The position numbers were made by a program, and so were the translations under genes. Positions 49,512-58,601 of a stretch of 64,000 nucleotides of DNA are shown here, one piece after another. The DNA is from FEB-22 sp003105195. Its GTDB lineage: Bacteria; Pseudomonadota; Alphaproteobacteria; Rhizobiales; Xanthobacteraceae. Every line of letters begins with the position of its first letter. Position 1 is the first letter of the stretch. The notes below the pieces were generated by a model. It had not been told where the DNA came from. It ran no database searches and saw only the letters and a program-made list of their open reading frames with translations. The stretch covers positions 436,855-500,854 of the forward strand of contig JAOSKV010000001.1 of assembly GCA_027493405.1 (NCBI GenBank), in the 5' to 3' direction.

Positions 49512-50687
49512 ATGCCCGTCATCAACCGTGTCGCCGACATGCAGGCCGACATCGCCGAGTGGCGCCGCGATCTCCATCGCCACCCGGAACTGCTCTTCGA
49601 CGTCCACCGCACCGCCGCGAGCGTCGCCGAGAAGCTGAAGGCGTTCGGCTGCGACGAGGTGGTGCCGGGGATCGGCCGCACCGGGGTGGTCGGCGTGATC
49701 CGCGGCCGCAAGCCCGCCAACGGCAGCGGCGCCAAGGTGCTCGGCCTGCGCGCCGACATGGACGCGCTGCCGATCGAGGAGCAGACCGGGCTCGCCTATG
49801 CCTCGACGACCTCCGGCAAGATGCACGCCTGCGGCCACGACGGCCACACCGCCATGCTGCTCGGCGCCGCGCGCTACCTCGCCGAGACCCGCAATTTTGC
49901 GGGCACCGCGGTGGTGATCTTCCAGCCGGCCGAGGAGGGCGGCGGCGGGGCGCGCGAGATGGTGAAGGAGGGCCTGATGGAGCGCTTCGCCATCGACGAG
50001 GTCTACGGCATGCACAACTATCCGGGCCTGCCGGTCGGGCAGTTCGCGATCCGCCCGGGCCCCATGATGGCGGCCGCCGACCGCGTCTACATCGACGTGG
50101 AGGGGATCGGCGGTCATGCGGCCAAGCCCCACCAGTGCATCGACACCGTGCTGGTCGCGGCCCAGATCATCAACCAGATCCAGTCGATCGTGGCGCGCAA
50201 TGTCGACCCGATCGAGTCGGCCGTGATCTCGATCTGCCAGTTCCACGGCGGGCACGCCGACAACGTGATCCCGCAGACCGTGAGCCTGCGCGGCACCGCC
50301 CGCAGCCTGGTGCCCGAGGTGCGCGACCTGATCGAGCGTCGCCTCGGCGAGGTGGTCGAGGGCACGGCGCGCCTCTATGGCGCGACCGCCCGCCTCACTT
50401 ACCGGCGCGACTATCCGGTGACCCGCAACAATGCCGAAAAGACGGTGTTCGCGGCCGAGGTCGCCGCCACGGTCGCGGGGCCCGGCCGGGTCGACACCGA
50501 GACGCCGCCCGTGATGGGCGGCGAGGATTTCTCGTTCATGCTGGAGAAGCGGCCGGGCGCCTTCATCTTCGTCGGCAACGGCGACTCCGCCGGCCTGCAC
50601 CACCCGGCCTACGACTTCAACGACGACGTGATCCCGGTCGGCGTCTCCTACTGGGTGCGCCTGGTCGAGACCGCGCTGCCGGGGTGA
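49512..50687 (+). CDS. M20-family amidohydrolase (hippurate hydrolase/N-acyl-amino-acid amidohydrolase)
   Basis: A 391-residue metallohydrolase that cleaves N-acyl amino acids or small amides. DLHRHPELLFDVHRTAASVA, LGLRADMDALPIEEQTGLAY and HACGHDGHTAMLLGAA with FQPAEEGGGGA supply the di-metal ligands and general base Glu. GGEDFSFMLEKRPGAFIFVG near the C-terminus is diagnostic. Divergent from dppA, so it may process compounds brought in by that importer (inference). Confidence 0.9.
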   Translation: MPVINRVADMQADIAEWRRDLHRHPELLFDVHRTAASVAEKLKAFGCDEVVPGIGRTGVVGVIRGRKPANGSGAKVLGLRADMDALPIEEQTGLAYASTTSGKMHACGHDGHTAMLLGAARYLAETRNFAGTAVVIFQPAEEGGGGAREMVKEGLMERFAIDEVYGMHNYPGLPVGQFAIRPGPMMAAADRVYIDVEGIGGHAAKPHQCIDTVLVAAQIINQIQSIVARNVDPIESAVISICQFHGGHADNVIPQTVSLRGTARSLVPEVRDLIERRLGEVVEGTARLYGATARLTYRRDYPVTRNNAEKTVFAAEVAATVAGPGRVDTETPPVMGGEDFSFMLEKRPGAFIFVGNGDSAGLHHPAYDFNDDVIPVGVSYWVRLVETALPG

Positions 50688-50756
50688 TGGCGCCGCCGGC
50701 GGTCGTCCCGGCGCTCGCACTTCGCGCTCGGCCGGGACGGCACCGGTCGAGCGCCG

Positions 50757-53432
50757 CTACTGCACCTTCATGTTGACCGGGTTCTCGGCCGGGGCGTTGG
50801 CGACGCGGCGACGCCGCACGAGGCGCTCGGCGAGGCGCACATCGAGGCCGCGCCAGAAGTCCGGATCGTTCGCCCGGCTCGCCTCCAGCGCCGCGAAGCC
50901 GACCGCCGCCAGGAACGGCAGGCTCTGGATCGCGAGCGCCAGCGCGAAGATGTTGATCTCGCGCACCTGCTCCCAGTTGGTGCCGTAGAGCACCGCCGCG
51001 CCGGCGATCAGCAGGCCGCCGATCACGGCCTCCCAGAAGGCCGGGAAGTCGCGGCGCTTGCCGGGCTTGCCGCCCTTGGCGGTGCGCGCGAAGGGCAGGT
51101 GGTCCTTGATCAGGCCGTCGCCGATCGCGCGCGCGACCGTCCACTGCACCGACATGGCGGCCAGCATGGCGCCCAGCATCTGCCCGGCCGAGAGCGGCAC
51201 CTTGAGCCGGTAGAGCACCAGGAAATGCGTCACCGACACCACGAAGGCTGCGACGATCGGCAGGGTCAGCACCTTGTCGGGCACCGCGATGCCGAGGAAC
51301 GCCACCACCGGCACCCAGAACAGGTTGAGGATCGCGACCGCGACGCCGATCGAGTCCGCGCCCATCCAGTTGAGCCAGCCGCGCGCGAACTCGCGCTTCT
51401 GCTCGCGCGTGAGCCGGCTGCCCTCGGCGAGAAAACGGCGCCAGTGCTTCTTGATGATCTGGAAGCCGCCATAGGCCCAGCGGTGGCGCTGCTTCTTGAA
51501 CTGCTCGAAGGTGTCGGGCAGCAGGCCGTGGCCGTAGCGGCGGTTGGTGTAGTGGGTCTGCCAGCCGCCTTCCATGATGGCGAGGCCGAGATCGGCATCC
51601 TCGCAGATCGTGTCGCTCGACCAGCCGCCGGCCGCCGCCATGGCGCTGCGCCGGATCAGGCACATGGTGCCGTGCACGACGATCGCGTTGACCTCGTTGC
51701 GCTCGATCATGCCGATGTCGAAGAAGCCCGCATACTCGCCGTTGAGCGCGCGGTGCATCACGCTGCGCGCGCCGTCGCGGTGGTCCTGCGGCGCCTGCAC
51801 GATGCCGACCGCCGGGTCCGCGAAGGCCGGCACCAGGTCCTTGAGCCAGTCGGGCGCCACCACGTAGTCGGCGTCGAGCACGCCGATGATCTCGGCGTCT
51901 GGATCCGTGTGCTCGAGCGCGAGGCGCAGCGCGCCGGCCTTGAAGCCTTCGATCCTCGGCACGTTGACGAACTTGAAGCGCCCGCCGAGCGCGCGGCAAT
52001 GGTCCTCGATCGGCTGCCAGAACTCCGGCTCCGGCGTGTTGTTGATGACCACGACGCACTCGTAGTTCGGATACTCCAGGCGCGCGATCGCATCGAGCGT
52101 CTGCTTGAGCATCTCGGGCGGCTCGCGATAGGCCGGCACGTGGATCGACACCTTGGGCGCGTAGCCTTCCGGCGCCGGCAGCGGCCCCGCGATCAGCCGC
52201 CGCGGCTTGCGGCCGAGCGTGATCGCGGCGATCTCCTCGATGCGCGCCATCGCGATCAAGACCAGCGGCACCAGCAGCATCAACCCGAAGCCGAGCGCGA
52301 CGGCGGTGCCGGTCACGAAGTAGTGGCCTTCCCAGTAGGCGAACACGGTCGCGGCCCAGGCCCCGACGATCTGCGCGGCCGCGCCGAGCACCAGCGCCTG
52401 CGGGAAGGTGACGCCCGCCATCGCGAGCATCGGCAGCGACAGCAGGAAGCCGACCAGGAGGGCGATGCCGGCGAGCTTCCAGTGGTCCTCGTCGACGATC
52501 GTCCCGGTCCAGGGGAACTTCGCGTTCAGCGACCGGTCGAACACGCCCCAGTACATGCCGACGCTGCCCTCGAAGGTCTTCCAGGGCTGATCGATCGCCT
52601 CGATGATGTTGTAGTCGATGCCCATGGCGTCGGCGCGCGCCGCGAAATCGCGCAGCACCTGCGCCTGCTCCAGGCGCCCGGGATGCGCCTCGCGGCGGTT
52701 GTAGCCGGCGCTCGGCCAGCCGAACTCCGCGATCACGATGCGCTTGCCCGGGTGGATCTGCCGCAGCCGGTCGTAGAAGCGGAAGGTGAGATCCACCGTC
52801 TCCTTGTGCGAGAAGCCTTCCCAGTAGGGCAGGATGTGCGCCGCGATATAGTCGACCGCGGAGGCGAGCCGCAGGTACTCGTCGCCCTTCTCGCCCGGCG
52901 CGAGCTTGTCCTTCGGCGCCCACTCGCTCCAGATCTCGCCGGTGGTCACCGGCACGTTCACCTCGCGCTTCACGCGCTGGATGATCTCGATCAGCCCGTC
53001 CACCGTGATGTCGCCGCGGTAGAGGGTCTCGTTGCCGACCACGATGCCGATCACGTTGCGGTGGCGCTTCGCCAGCGCGATCGCGGCCTCGACCTCGCGC
53101 GCGTTCCGGTCCTGGTTCTTGTCGATCCAGATGCCGAGCGTGACCTTCAGGCCGAAATCGTCGGCGATCGCCGGCACCAGCCCGGTCCCGCCGGTCGAGG
53201 CGTAGGTGCGGATCGCCCGGGTATGAGGCGCGATGCGCGCGAGCTCGGCGCGGATGCGCCGTTCCGTGGCGCGGTCGCTGGTGTCCGGCTGCGCGGAGGC
53301 CGCGAAAGGTGCGTAGGAAACGCTGGCGAGCGGGCCGCGCACGTCGGGCGCCGCGGCCTGTTGCGAGGTCAACGACCAAATGCCGGCATGCGCGCACGCA
53401 ACAAGCGCGACGGCGGCGACAACGAGGCGCAT
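50757..53432 (-). CDS. ndvB: Beta-1,3-glucan synthase, GH17-GT2 two-domain (NdvB-type)
   Basis: An 891-residue membrane enzyme. Residues 37-310: periplasmic GH17-like domain with both catalytic-type Glu present (Glu135 in VVGNETLYRG, Glu236 in AEFGWPSAG). Two to three membrane helices follow (320-395). Then a cytosolic processive GT2 domain: VSIHVPAYREPPEM, DADYV (520-524), CEDADLG, and QRHRW (648-652). Four or more C-terminal helices end the protein. The architecture is that of Bradyrhizobium NdvB, which makes cyclic beta-1,3/1,6-glucans for osmotic adaptation and symbiosis. It is downstream of, and co-directional with, the 53674 gene. Confidence 0.88.
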   Translation of the reverse strand: MRLVVAAVALVACAHAGIWSLTSQQAAAPDVRGPLASVSYAPFAASAQPDTSDRATERRIRAELARIAPHTRAIRTYASTGGTGLVPAIADDFGLKVTLGIWIDKNQDRNAREVEAAIALAKRHRNVIGIVVGNETLYRGDITVDGLIEIIQRVKREVNVPVTTGEIWSEWAPKDKLAPGEKGDEYLRLASAVDYIAAHILPYWEGFSHKETVDLTFRFYDRLRQIHPGKRIVIAEFGWPSAGYNRREAHPGRLEQAQVLRDFAARADAMGIDYNIIEAIDQPWKTFEGSVGMYWGVFDRSLNAKFPWTGTIVDEDHWKLAGIALLVGFLLSLPMLAMAGVTFPQALVLGAAAQIVGAWAATVFAYWEGHYFVTGTAVALGFGLMLLVPLVLIAMARIEEIAAITLGRKPRRLIAGPLPAPEGYAPKVSIHVPAYREPPEMLKQTLDAIARLEYPNYECVVVINNTPEPEFWQPIEDHCRALGGRFKFVNVPRIEGFKAGALRLALEHTDPDAEIIGVLDADYVVAPDWLKDLVPAFADPAVGIVQAPQDHRDGARSVMHRALNGEYAGFFDIGMIERNEVNAIVVHGTMCLIRRSAMAAAGGWSSDTICEDADLGLAIMEGGWQTHYTNRRYGHGLLPDTFEQFKKQRHRWAYGGFQIIKKHWRRFLAEGSRLTREQKREFARGWLNWMGADSIGVAVAILNLFWVPVVAFLGIAVPDKVLTLPIVAAFVVSVTHFLVLYRLKVPLSAGQMLGAMLAAMSVQWTVARAIGDGLIKDHLPFARTAKGGKPGKRRDFPAFWEAVIGGLLIAGAAVLYGTNWEQVREINIFALALAIQSLPFLAAVGFAALEASRANDPDFWRGLDVRLAERLVRRRRVANAPAENPVNMKVQ

Positions 53433-53673
53433 TCGAGCGACCCAGCTGGGGCGGGATAGCCAGGACCGAGTCCGTCCCCTGGACTCGTCTGGAGGAGATG
53501 CTGCGGCGCAATATAAGTCGCGCCGAGTATTTTACCAACTATCTCCCATCAATGACTTTTTTTAGGCATGAAACCTCCCCCGCGGCAGTTCGCAAGTGCG
53601 AACGCGGCTACCGGTTGGACCCTCTCCCGTATCGGTCGTAACGCGGCGCCGGACGTCTGGTTCCGCCCGGCGG

Positions 53674-54183
53674 TCATTGTTTGGCGGTGGGGGGATTCGC
53701 GGCTGGAGCGGCGGCCGCCGCCTCGCTTGTCGGGGTGGTGGGATTGATCCAGCAGCCGTGCACGCGCATCCGCAGCAGCTCGCCTTTCGGGTCCAGGTCG
53801 CCCTGCCGCAGCACGCACCGGAAGCTCGCCTGGATGTGCCCGGAGGGGCAGCCGAAGCGCTCGTAGATGTCGATGTGCCGGAAGGCCGTGTCCATGTCGT
53901 CGACATAGAGAAAGCGGACCACCCGCTGGCCGTGCCAGAGGCATTCCGGATTCGCGGCCGGGCCGCCGAGGGTGCGGCTCGCCTCGGCGAACTTCTCGAC
54001 CCAGGGCTTGTCCTTGGGTGGCTCGGGTTGCGCCTGGCCCTGCTTCTGTTGCGGCTGCGCGGGCGGCTGCGCCTGGGCGCGGGGGTCGCTCCCCTGGCCG
54101 AGGGCGGGGGTCGTTGCGAGAGCCAGAAGGAGAGCGCCGGCGAGAGGCCGGACGTAGCGCAATTCTCGAGAAGGCATGGACAT
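53674..54183 (-). CDS. Small secreted protein of the beta-1,3/1,6-glucan locus
   Basis: A 169-residue exported protein. Signal peptide LAGALLLALATTPALGQ, a Pro/Gln/Lys-rich linker, then a conserved domain KFAEASRTLGGPAANPECLW, VRFLYVDDMDTAFRHIDIYE, RFGCPSGHIQASFRCVLRQG with Cys residues. It resembles small proteins annotated with beta-1,3/1,6-glucan synthesis in Bradyrhizobium (NdvD-like), and its position between ndvB and ndvC supports that. Biochemical role unknown; the 240 bp to ndvB is AT-richer and may hold a promoter. Confidence 0.65.
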   Translation of the reverse strand: MSMPSRELRYVRPLAGALLLALATTPALGQGSDPRAQAQPPAQPQQKQGQAQPEPPKDKPWVEKFAEASRTLGGPAANPECLWHGQRVVRFLYVDDMDTAFRHIDIYERFGCPSGHIQASFRCVLRQGDLDPKGELLRMRVHGCWINPTTPTSEAAAAAPAANPPTAKQ

Positions 54184-54404
54184 TTATTTCACGCGCTGGG
54201 TTGCCGTAATCCCGACCGCATCAATCACCGGAATGGGACCGCAATGCGACGCCGGGCCGGACAACCGGCGAAGTGATTGGCCGAAGTTCCGCGCTTTGTC
54301 CAGCAGCAGCCGCACCTTCGCGACGCCATGGTGAACCCAGCCGCCTTGGCAGCCGGGCACGAGACCTGTAAGGCGGGCGCTCCCGCCCGAACCCCGGATC
54401 CCGG

Positions 54405-56015
54405 ATGCGAGTAGCGCTCGGCCTGTTCCTCCCTGTGGCGGTGGCGACCGCCGCGATCTGGTGGTGGCTGGGCGCGCCGGTGGCGCTGCCTTCATCGCCG
54501 CTCGCCGGGCAGAAATACCCTTGCGTCTCCTATGCGCCGTTCCGCGGCAGCCAGACGCCCTTCGACCAAGCCTTTCGCGTGCCCGCCGCCCAGATCGAGG
54601 AGGATCTGAAACGGCTCGCCCCGGTCACCCGCTGCGTGCGCACCTATGCGACCAACCAGGGCCTCGACCAGGTGCCCGAGATCGCCCAGCGCCACGGCCT
54701 CGAGGTCCTGCTCGGGGTCTGGCTCGGGCGCGAGGCGGAGCGCAACCGCGCCGAGATCGCCGCGGCCGTGGAGCTCGTGAGGCGCTTCCCCGGCGTGATC
54801 CGCGGCGTCGTGGTCGGCAACGAGACGCTGCTGCGCGGCGAGCTCTCGGCCGCCGACGTCGCGAGCCATCTGCGCGCCGTGAAGGCGCAAGTGGCCGTGC
54901 CGGTCACCTATGCGGACGTCTGGGAGTTCTGGATGCGCAACCGCGACCTTGCGGGGGCGGTCGATTTCATCACCATCCATATCCTTCCCTATTGGGAGGA
55001 CTTCCCGATCGCGGTCGACGCGGCGCCCGCCCATGTCGACGCGATCCGCCGGCATGTCGCCGAAGCCTTTCCGGGCCGGGAGATCCTGATCGGCGAGGTC
55101 GGCTGGCCGAGCGCCGGGCGCATGCGCGAGGGCGCCCTGCCGTCGCCGGCCGCGCAGGCGGGCTTCGTGCAGGACGTGCTGGCTCGCGCAGACCGCGGCA
55201 ACTACCGGGTCAACCTGATCGAGGCCTTCGACCAGCCATGGAAGCGAAGCCTCGAGGGCACGGTCGGGGGCCATTGGGGACTGCTCGATGCGGACAGCCG
55301 GGCGCCGAAATTCACTCTCGGCACGCCGGTCTCGAACCATCCGCACTGGCGCTGGCAGGCCGCCGGCGGAATTGCCTTCGCGGCTCTCGTCTTCGCCGCC
55401 GCCCTCGCCGGGGCGCGCCGGCGCAAGGGCGATGCACCCGGCCTGCCGGCATGGCTCGGCACGGCCGCGATCGCGCTCGTCTCCGGCACCCTGATCGGCT
55501 GGACCATCGCCAACCTGCCGCTCGAAGCCCTCGGCCTCGGCGGCTGGGCGCGTTCGCTGGCGCTCGCGGCGCTCGCGCTCGCGGCCCCCCTTGCCGCGGC
55601 GGCCGCACTGACGCGCGGCGCCGCGCTGCCGAGCTTCGCGGAGGTGCTGGGCGCGGCGGGCGAGCGCAGCCGCGACCCGCTCGCGCTCCTCCTCGGCCTG
55701 TTGCTGGTCGGCCTCACCGTGGTGGCGCTGGAGATCGTGCTGGCGCTGGTGTTCAACCCGCGTTACCGCGACTTCTATTTCGCGCCGCTGACCGCCGCGG
55801 TGGCGCCGTTCCTGGTGCTGAGCCTGCACGCCGCCCGGCGCGGCACCCGACCGCTCGCCGAGACCGTCGCGGCCGCCGCCTTCGCGGGCTCGGCCGGCTA
55901 CATCGTCCCGAACGAAAGCCTCGCCAACTGGCAGTCGCTCTGGTCCTGCGCCGCGATCCTGGCGCTGGCCTTCATATTGTCTCGCGCACGGGACGCGCGA
56001 GGCTCAGGATCATGA
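54405..56015 (+). CDS. ndvC: GH17-domain membrane protein (NdvC-type beta-1,6-glucan synthesis)
   Basis: A 536-residue protein. N-terminal membrane helix, periplasmic GH17-like domain (residues 38-310) with Glu140 in VVGNETLLRG and Glu231 in GEVGWPSAG, then about six membrane helices. It lacks a GT2 domain. In Bradyrhizobium, NdvC is needed for beta-1,6 linkages in cyclic glucans; here it is divergent from ndvB and the small secreted gene. Its GH17 domain is visibly paralogous to that of ndvB. Confidence 0.83.
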   Translation: MRVALGLFLPVAVATAAIWWWLGAPVALPSSPLAGQKYPCVSYAPFRGSQTPFDQAFRVPAAQIEEDLKRLAPVTRCVRTYATNQGLDQVPEIAQRHGLEVLLGVWLGREAERNRAEIAAAVELVRRFPGVIRGVVVGNETLLRGELSAADVASHLRAVKAQVAVPVTYADVWEFWMRNRDLAGAVDFITIHILPYWEDFPIAVDAAPAHVDAIRRHVAEAFPGREILIGEVGWPSAGRMREGALPSPAAQAGFVQDVLARADRGNYRVNLIEAFDQPWKRSLEGTVGGHWGLLDADSRAPKFTLGTPVSNHPHWRWQAAGGIAFAALVFAAALAGARRRKGDAPGLPAWLGTAAIALVSGTLIGWTIANLPLEALGLGGWARSLALAALALAAPLAAAAALTRGAALPSFAEVLGAAGERSRDPLALLLGLLLVGLTVVALEIVLALVFNPRYRDFYFAPLTAAVAPFLVLSLHAARRGTRPLAETVAAAAFAGSAGYIVPNESLANWQSLWSCAAILALAFILSRARDARGSGS

Positions 56016-56349
56016 ACGCCACCGCCAGGCCGGACAGCGACACGTTGTAGAGAACGATGCCGAAGCCCGCGGCGACGAGGGCGATCGCGAACAGCAGCAG
56101 GGACGGCCGCAGAAGGTTGAGCAGCGCCGCCGCGATCGCGACCAGCCCGAACACGGAATGTTGGGAGAGCGTGAGTGCGAGCCGGCGCGTGGCGCAGCCC
56201 CAGGTCGCAAGCCCGCCGTCGCAAGCGAGCCCCACCGGCGTCTGCTCGACCCAGAGGTATCGGATGTAGAGGGCATAGCCGAAGGCGACGAGGCCGAGCG
56301 GGATCAGCACGTTGAGCTGGCGCGCGGTCGGGCGGAACAGGCGGCGCAT
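55972..56349 (-). CDS. Four-helix membrane protein
   Basis: A 125-residue protein with about four helices (LNVLIPLGLVAFGYALYIRY, HSVFGLVAIAAALLNLL, LLLFAIALVAAGFGIVLYNV, SGLAVAFMILSLA). Its loop has two Cys (CDGGLATWGC). GGAGGAT precedes the ATG at 56349. Its 3' end overlaps the ndvC 3' end by 44 bases on the other strand. Function unknown. Confidence 0.65.
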   Translation of the reverse strand: MRRLFRPTARQLNVLIPLGLVAFGYALYIRYLWVEQTPVGLACDGGLATWGCATRRLALTLSQHSVFGLVAIAAALLNLLRPSLLLFAIALVAAGFGIVLYNVSLSGLAVAFMILSLARPVRETI

Positions 56350-56404
56350 GAAGATCCTCCCGCGCCGCTCTAGGCCGTAGGACACCGGGGCGCAAGGCGA
56401 TCCG

Positions 56405-57316
56405 CTAACGTGCGGTGGCCCGCGGCGCGCCCGACCAGGTCGCGAGCACGATGCCGGCGACCACGAGCGCGAGGCCGAGGGCGTGGTAGGGCCGGAACGT
56501 CTCGCCCAGGAACATCCAGGCGAGCGCCACCCCGTAGGGCGGCAGCAGATACATGAACACGCTGGTGACCGCGGGCCCGACCACCTTCACGCCGTATTGG
56601 AACGCCGAGAACGGCAGCACCGAGGAGAAGACCACGATCGCCGCGATGCTGAGCCAGGCCGGCAGGTCGCGCGGGACCACCCCGTGCCCGACCACCTCCC
56701 ACAGCATGAAGGGCGCGAGCGTCAGCGTGCCGGCGACCGCGATCGCGAAGAAGGTCGCGATGGTGGGCAGCGCCTGCAGCGCGCGGCGCTTGAGCAGCAG
56801 CGAATAGACCGCCCAGGCGACCGCGGCGACGACGAAGCCGATGTCGCCCGGATTGAAGGCAAGCGAGGCGAGGCGGCCCGGATCGCCTTCCAGCACGATC
56901 ACGACCACGCCCGCGAGCGCCGTGACGACGCCGAGGCCGCGCGCCGGCGCCAGCATCTCGCGGCGCAGGAAGGCGTCGAGCAGCACCACGATCGCGGGAA
57001 AGCCCGCATAGATCAGCGTCGCATTGGTCGCCGTGGTGTAGCGCAGCGAGAGGTAGACGCCGCCGCCGCAGATCCCCATGCCGAGAAAGCCGAGCAGCAG
57101 CATCAGCCGCCATTCGGCCAGGAAGGCGCGCGCATGCCTGCGCACGTCGGAGGAGGCGAGCGGCAGCACGATCAGGGCGGAGAGCGACCAGCGCAGGAAG
57201 GCGAGCGTCCAGGGCTCGACCGACTGCACCGCAACCCGGCCGAGGATCACGTTGGAGACGAAGAACAGCGGCATCAAGGTGAGAATGACGTAGGCGCGGA
57301 GCGGGGCCGACCGCAT
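56405..57316 (-). CDS. EamA/DMT-family transporter
   Basis: A 303-residue protein with ten predicted helices in two EamA repeats. FVSNVILGRVAVQSVEPWTL and FLRWSLSALIVLPLA open the first; AVAWAVYSLLLKRRALQALP opens the second; YLLPPYGVALAWMFLGETFR is the usual C-terminal block. A drug/metabolite exporter; substrate not predictable. Confidence 0.88.
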   Translation of the reverse strand: MRSAPLRAYVILTLMPLFFVSNVILGRVAVQSVEPWTLAFLRWSLSALIVLPLASSDVRRHARAFLAEWRLMLLLGFLGMGICGGGVYLSLRYTTATNATLIYAGFPAIVVLLDAFLRREMLAPARGLGVVTALAGVVVIVLEGDPGRLASLAFNPGDIGFVVAAVAWAVYSLLLKRRALQALPTIATFFAIAVAGTLTLAPFMLWEVVGHGVVPRDLPAWLSIAAIVVFSSVLPFSAFQYGVKVVGPAVTSVFMYLLPPYGVALAWMFLGETFRPYHALGLALVVAGIVLATWSGAPRATAR

Positions 57317-57439
57317 GCGACACTCCTGCTGGCCCTCGGTTCCGGGCGATGGCGCGATCGGGGTCTAGCGGGTCGCGCGAGCGGCCCACAATGCCGCCCA
57401 CCGCATGGCGGCACGGCAAGCCGTGCGGGGCTGAGGAGG

Positions 57440-58449
57440 CTATTGCAGGGCCAGCCGCTGGCCGTCGAACACGGCGGGCTGGCAGCTGCGCCCCGCGGCC
57501 GCGAACGCCGCGCACAGGCGCGCCGCGGCGCCCGCATTGGCGAGCGGGCCGGCGACCAGCCGGAGCTCGAGCTCGCCGGGCTTCTTGCCCTCGCGCACGT
57601 TGATCAGCGGACGCAGGCCCTCGAACAGGGGGCCGTGGCGGGTCCGCAGGGTATTCCAGAGGCTGCGCAGCCCTCGACCGAGCTGTGGCCGCCGAGGTCG
57701 ATGCCGAATTCGGTGCGGGTCACGATCGATTCCGCGGCGCCCGGGCCGGGCTGCACGGCGGCCTGCTGGCCGGCCTTGGTGGCAGGCGCGCCCGGACGGG
57801 CCGGCGCCGCAGGCCTGCCGCTGGGCTCGGGACGCGCCGCAACCTCGGGCGCACGGGTGTCCGTCTTGTCGGCTTTCGGCGCTGCCGCCGGCGGCAGCGG
57901 CTCGAGCTGCGGGCGCACGGCCTGCGGCTCGGGCGCCTGGCGGCTGATCGGCTCGGGGGCGAGCTGCCCCGGGCTCGGCAGCGGCGCGCCGGAAGGCGTC
58001 AGCGACGGCGGCAGGGGCGAGCTCGCGGGACTCGCGGCAGCGGCCGGCGGCGTGCCCGACGCGGGCGTCGCGGCCGGATTGCCGATCGAGCCCGTGACGT
58101 CGTCGAGGCTCCGCTCCAGGGAGTTGATGCGGGCGAGGAGGCGGTCGCGGTCGGCCGCGAGCAGGCGCACCGCCTCGTTGAGCCGCCGCGCCTCGATCTC
58201 GGCGTCGAAGGGGCGTTCGACCATCGGCGCGCCCCGCGCGCTCGGCGCCGGTTTCGGCTCCGTGAGCGCAGCCAGCCGCTGGGTGCCGGTCTCGCTGCGC
58301 GCCGCCAGGTAGGCGAGGGCGACCGCCACCAGCGCAAGGCTCGCCCAGGCGCTGAGGCGCCAGGCCTGCCTGCGATCCAGCATGATGGTGTCGGTGTCGA
58401 TGGCCTCGCCCCTCGCGTGGTCCGCCCTGTCTACGTCCGCCAGGTCCAT
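57440..58449 (-). CDS. Single-pass membrane protein with SPOR-like C-terminus (frameshifted)
   Basis: About 330 residues when restored. N-terminal cytosolic part (DTDTIMLDRRQAWRLSAWAS), one helix (LALVAVALAYLAA), a coiled region (EARRLNEAVRLLAADRDRLL), a long Pro/Ala linker. After a slip near 57668 comes LRSLWNTLRTRHGPLFEGLR, EKKPGELELRLVAGPLANAG-type text and CAAFAAAGRSCQPAVFDGQ, which fits a peptidoglycan-binding SPOR domain. An alternative ATG lies at 58479. Probably envelope or division related. Confidence 0.7.
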
Positions 58450-58601
58450 CGGGATCCTGTCCACGGGGCTCCCGTCCACGGGGCTCCTGGCGGCGAATCA
58501 GGAATTGCGCCAAACCGTAGCAGAATCCCTTTTTGCCTGCCGCGCCGCGGCGCGTCCGCGCCACTACGGACGCCATCTTTTCCACCTGATTGCGTCCCGC
58601 T

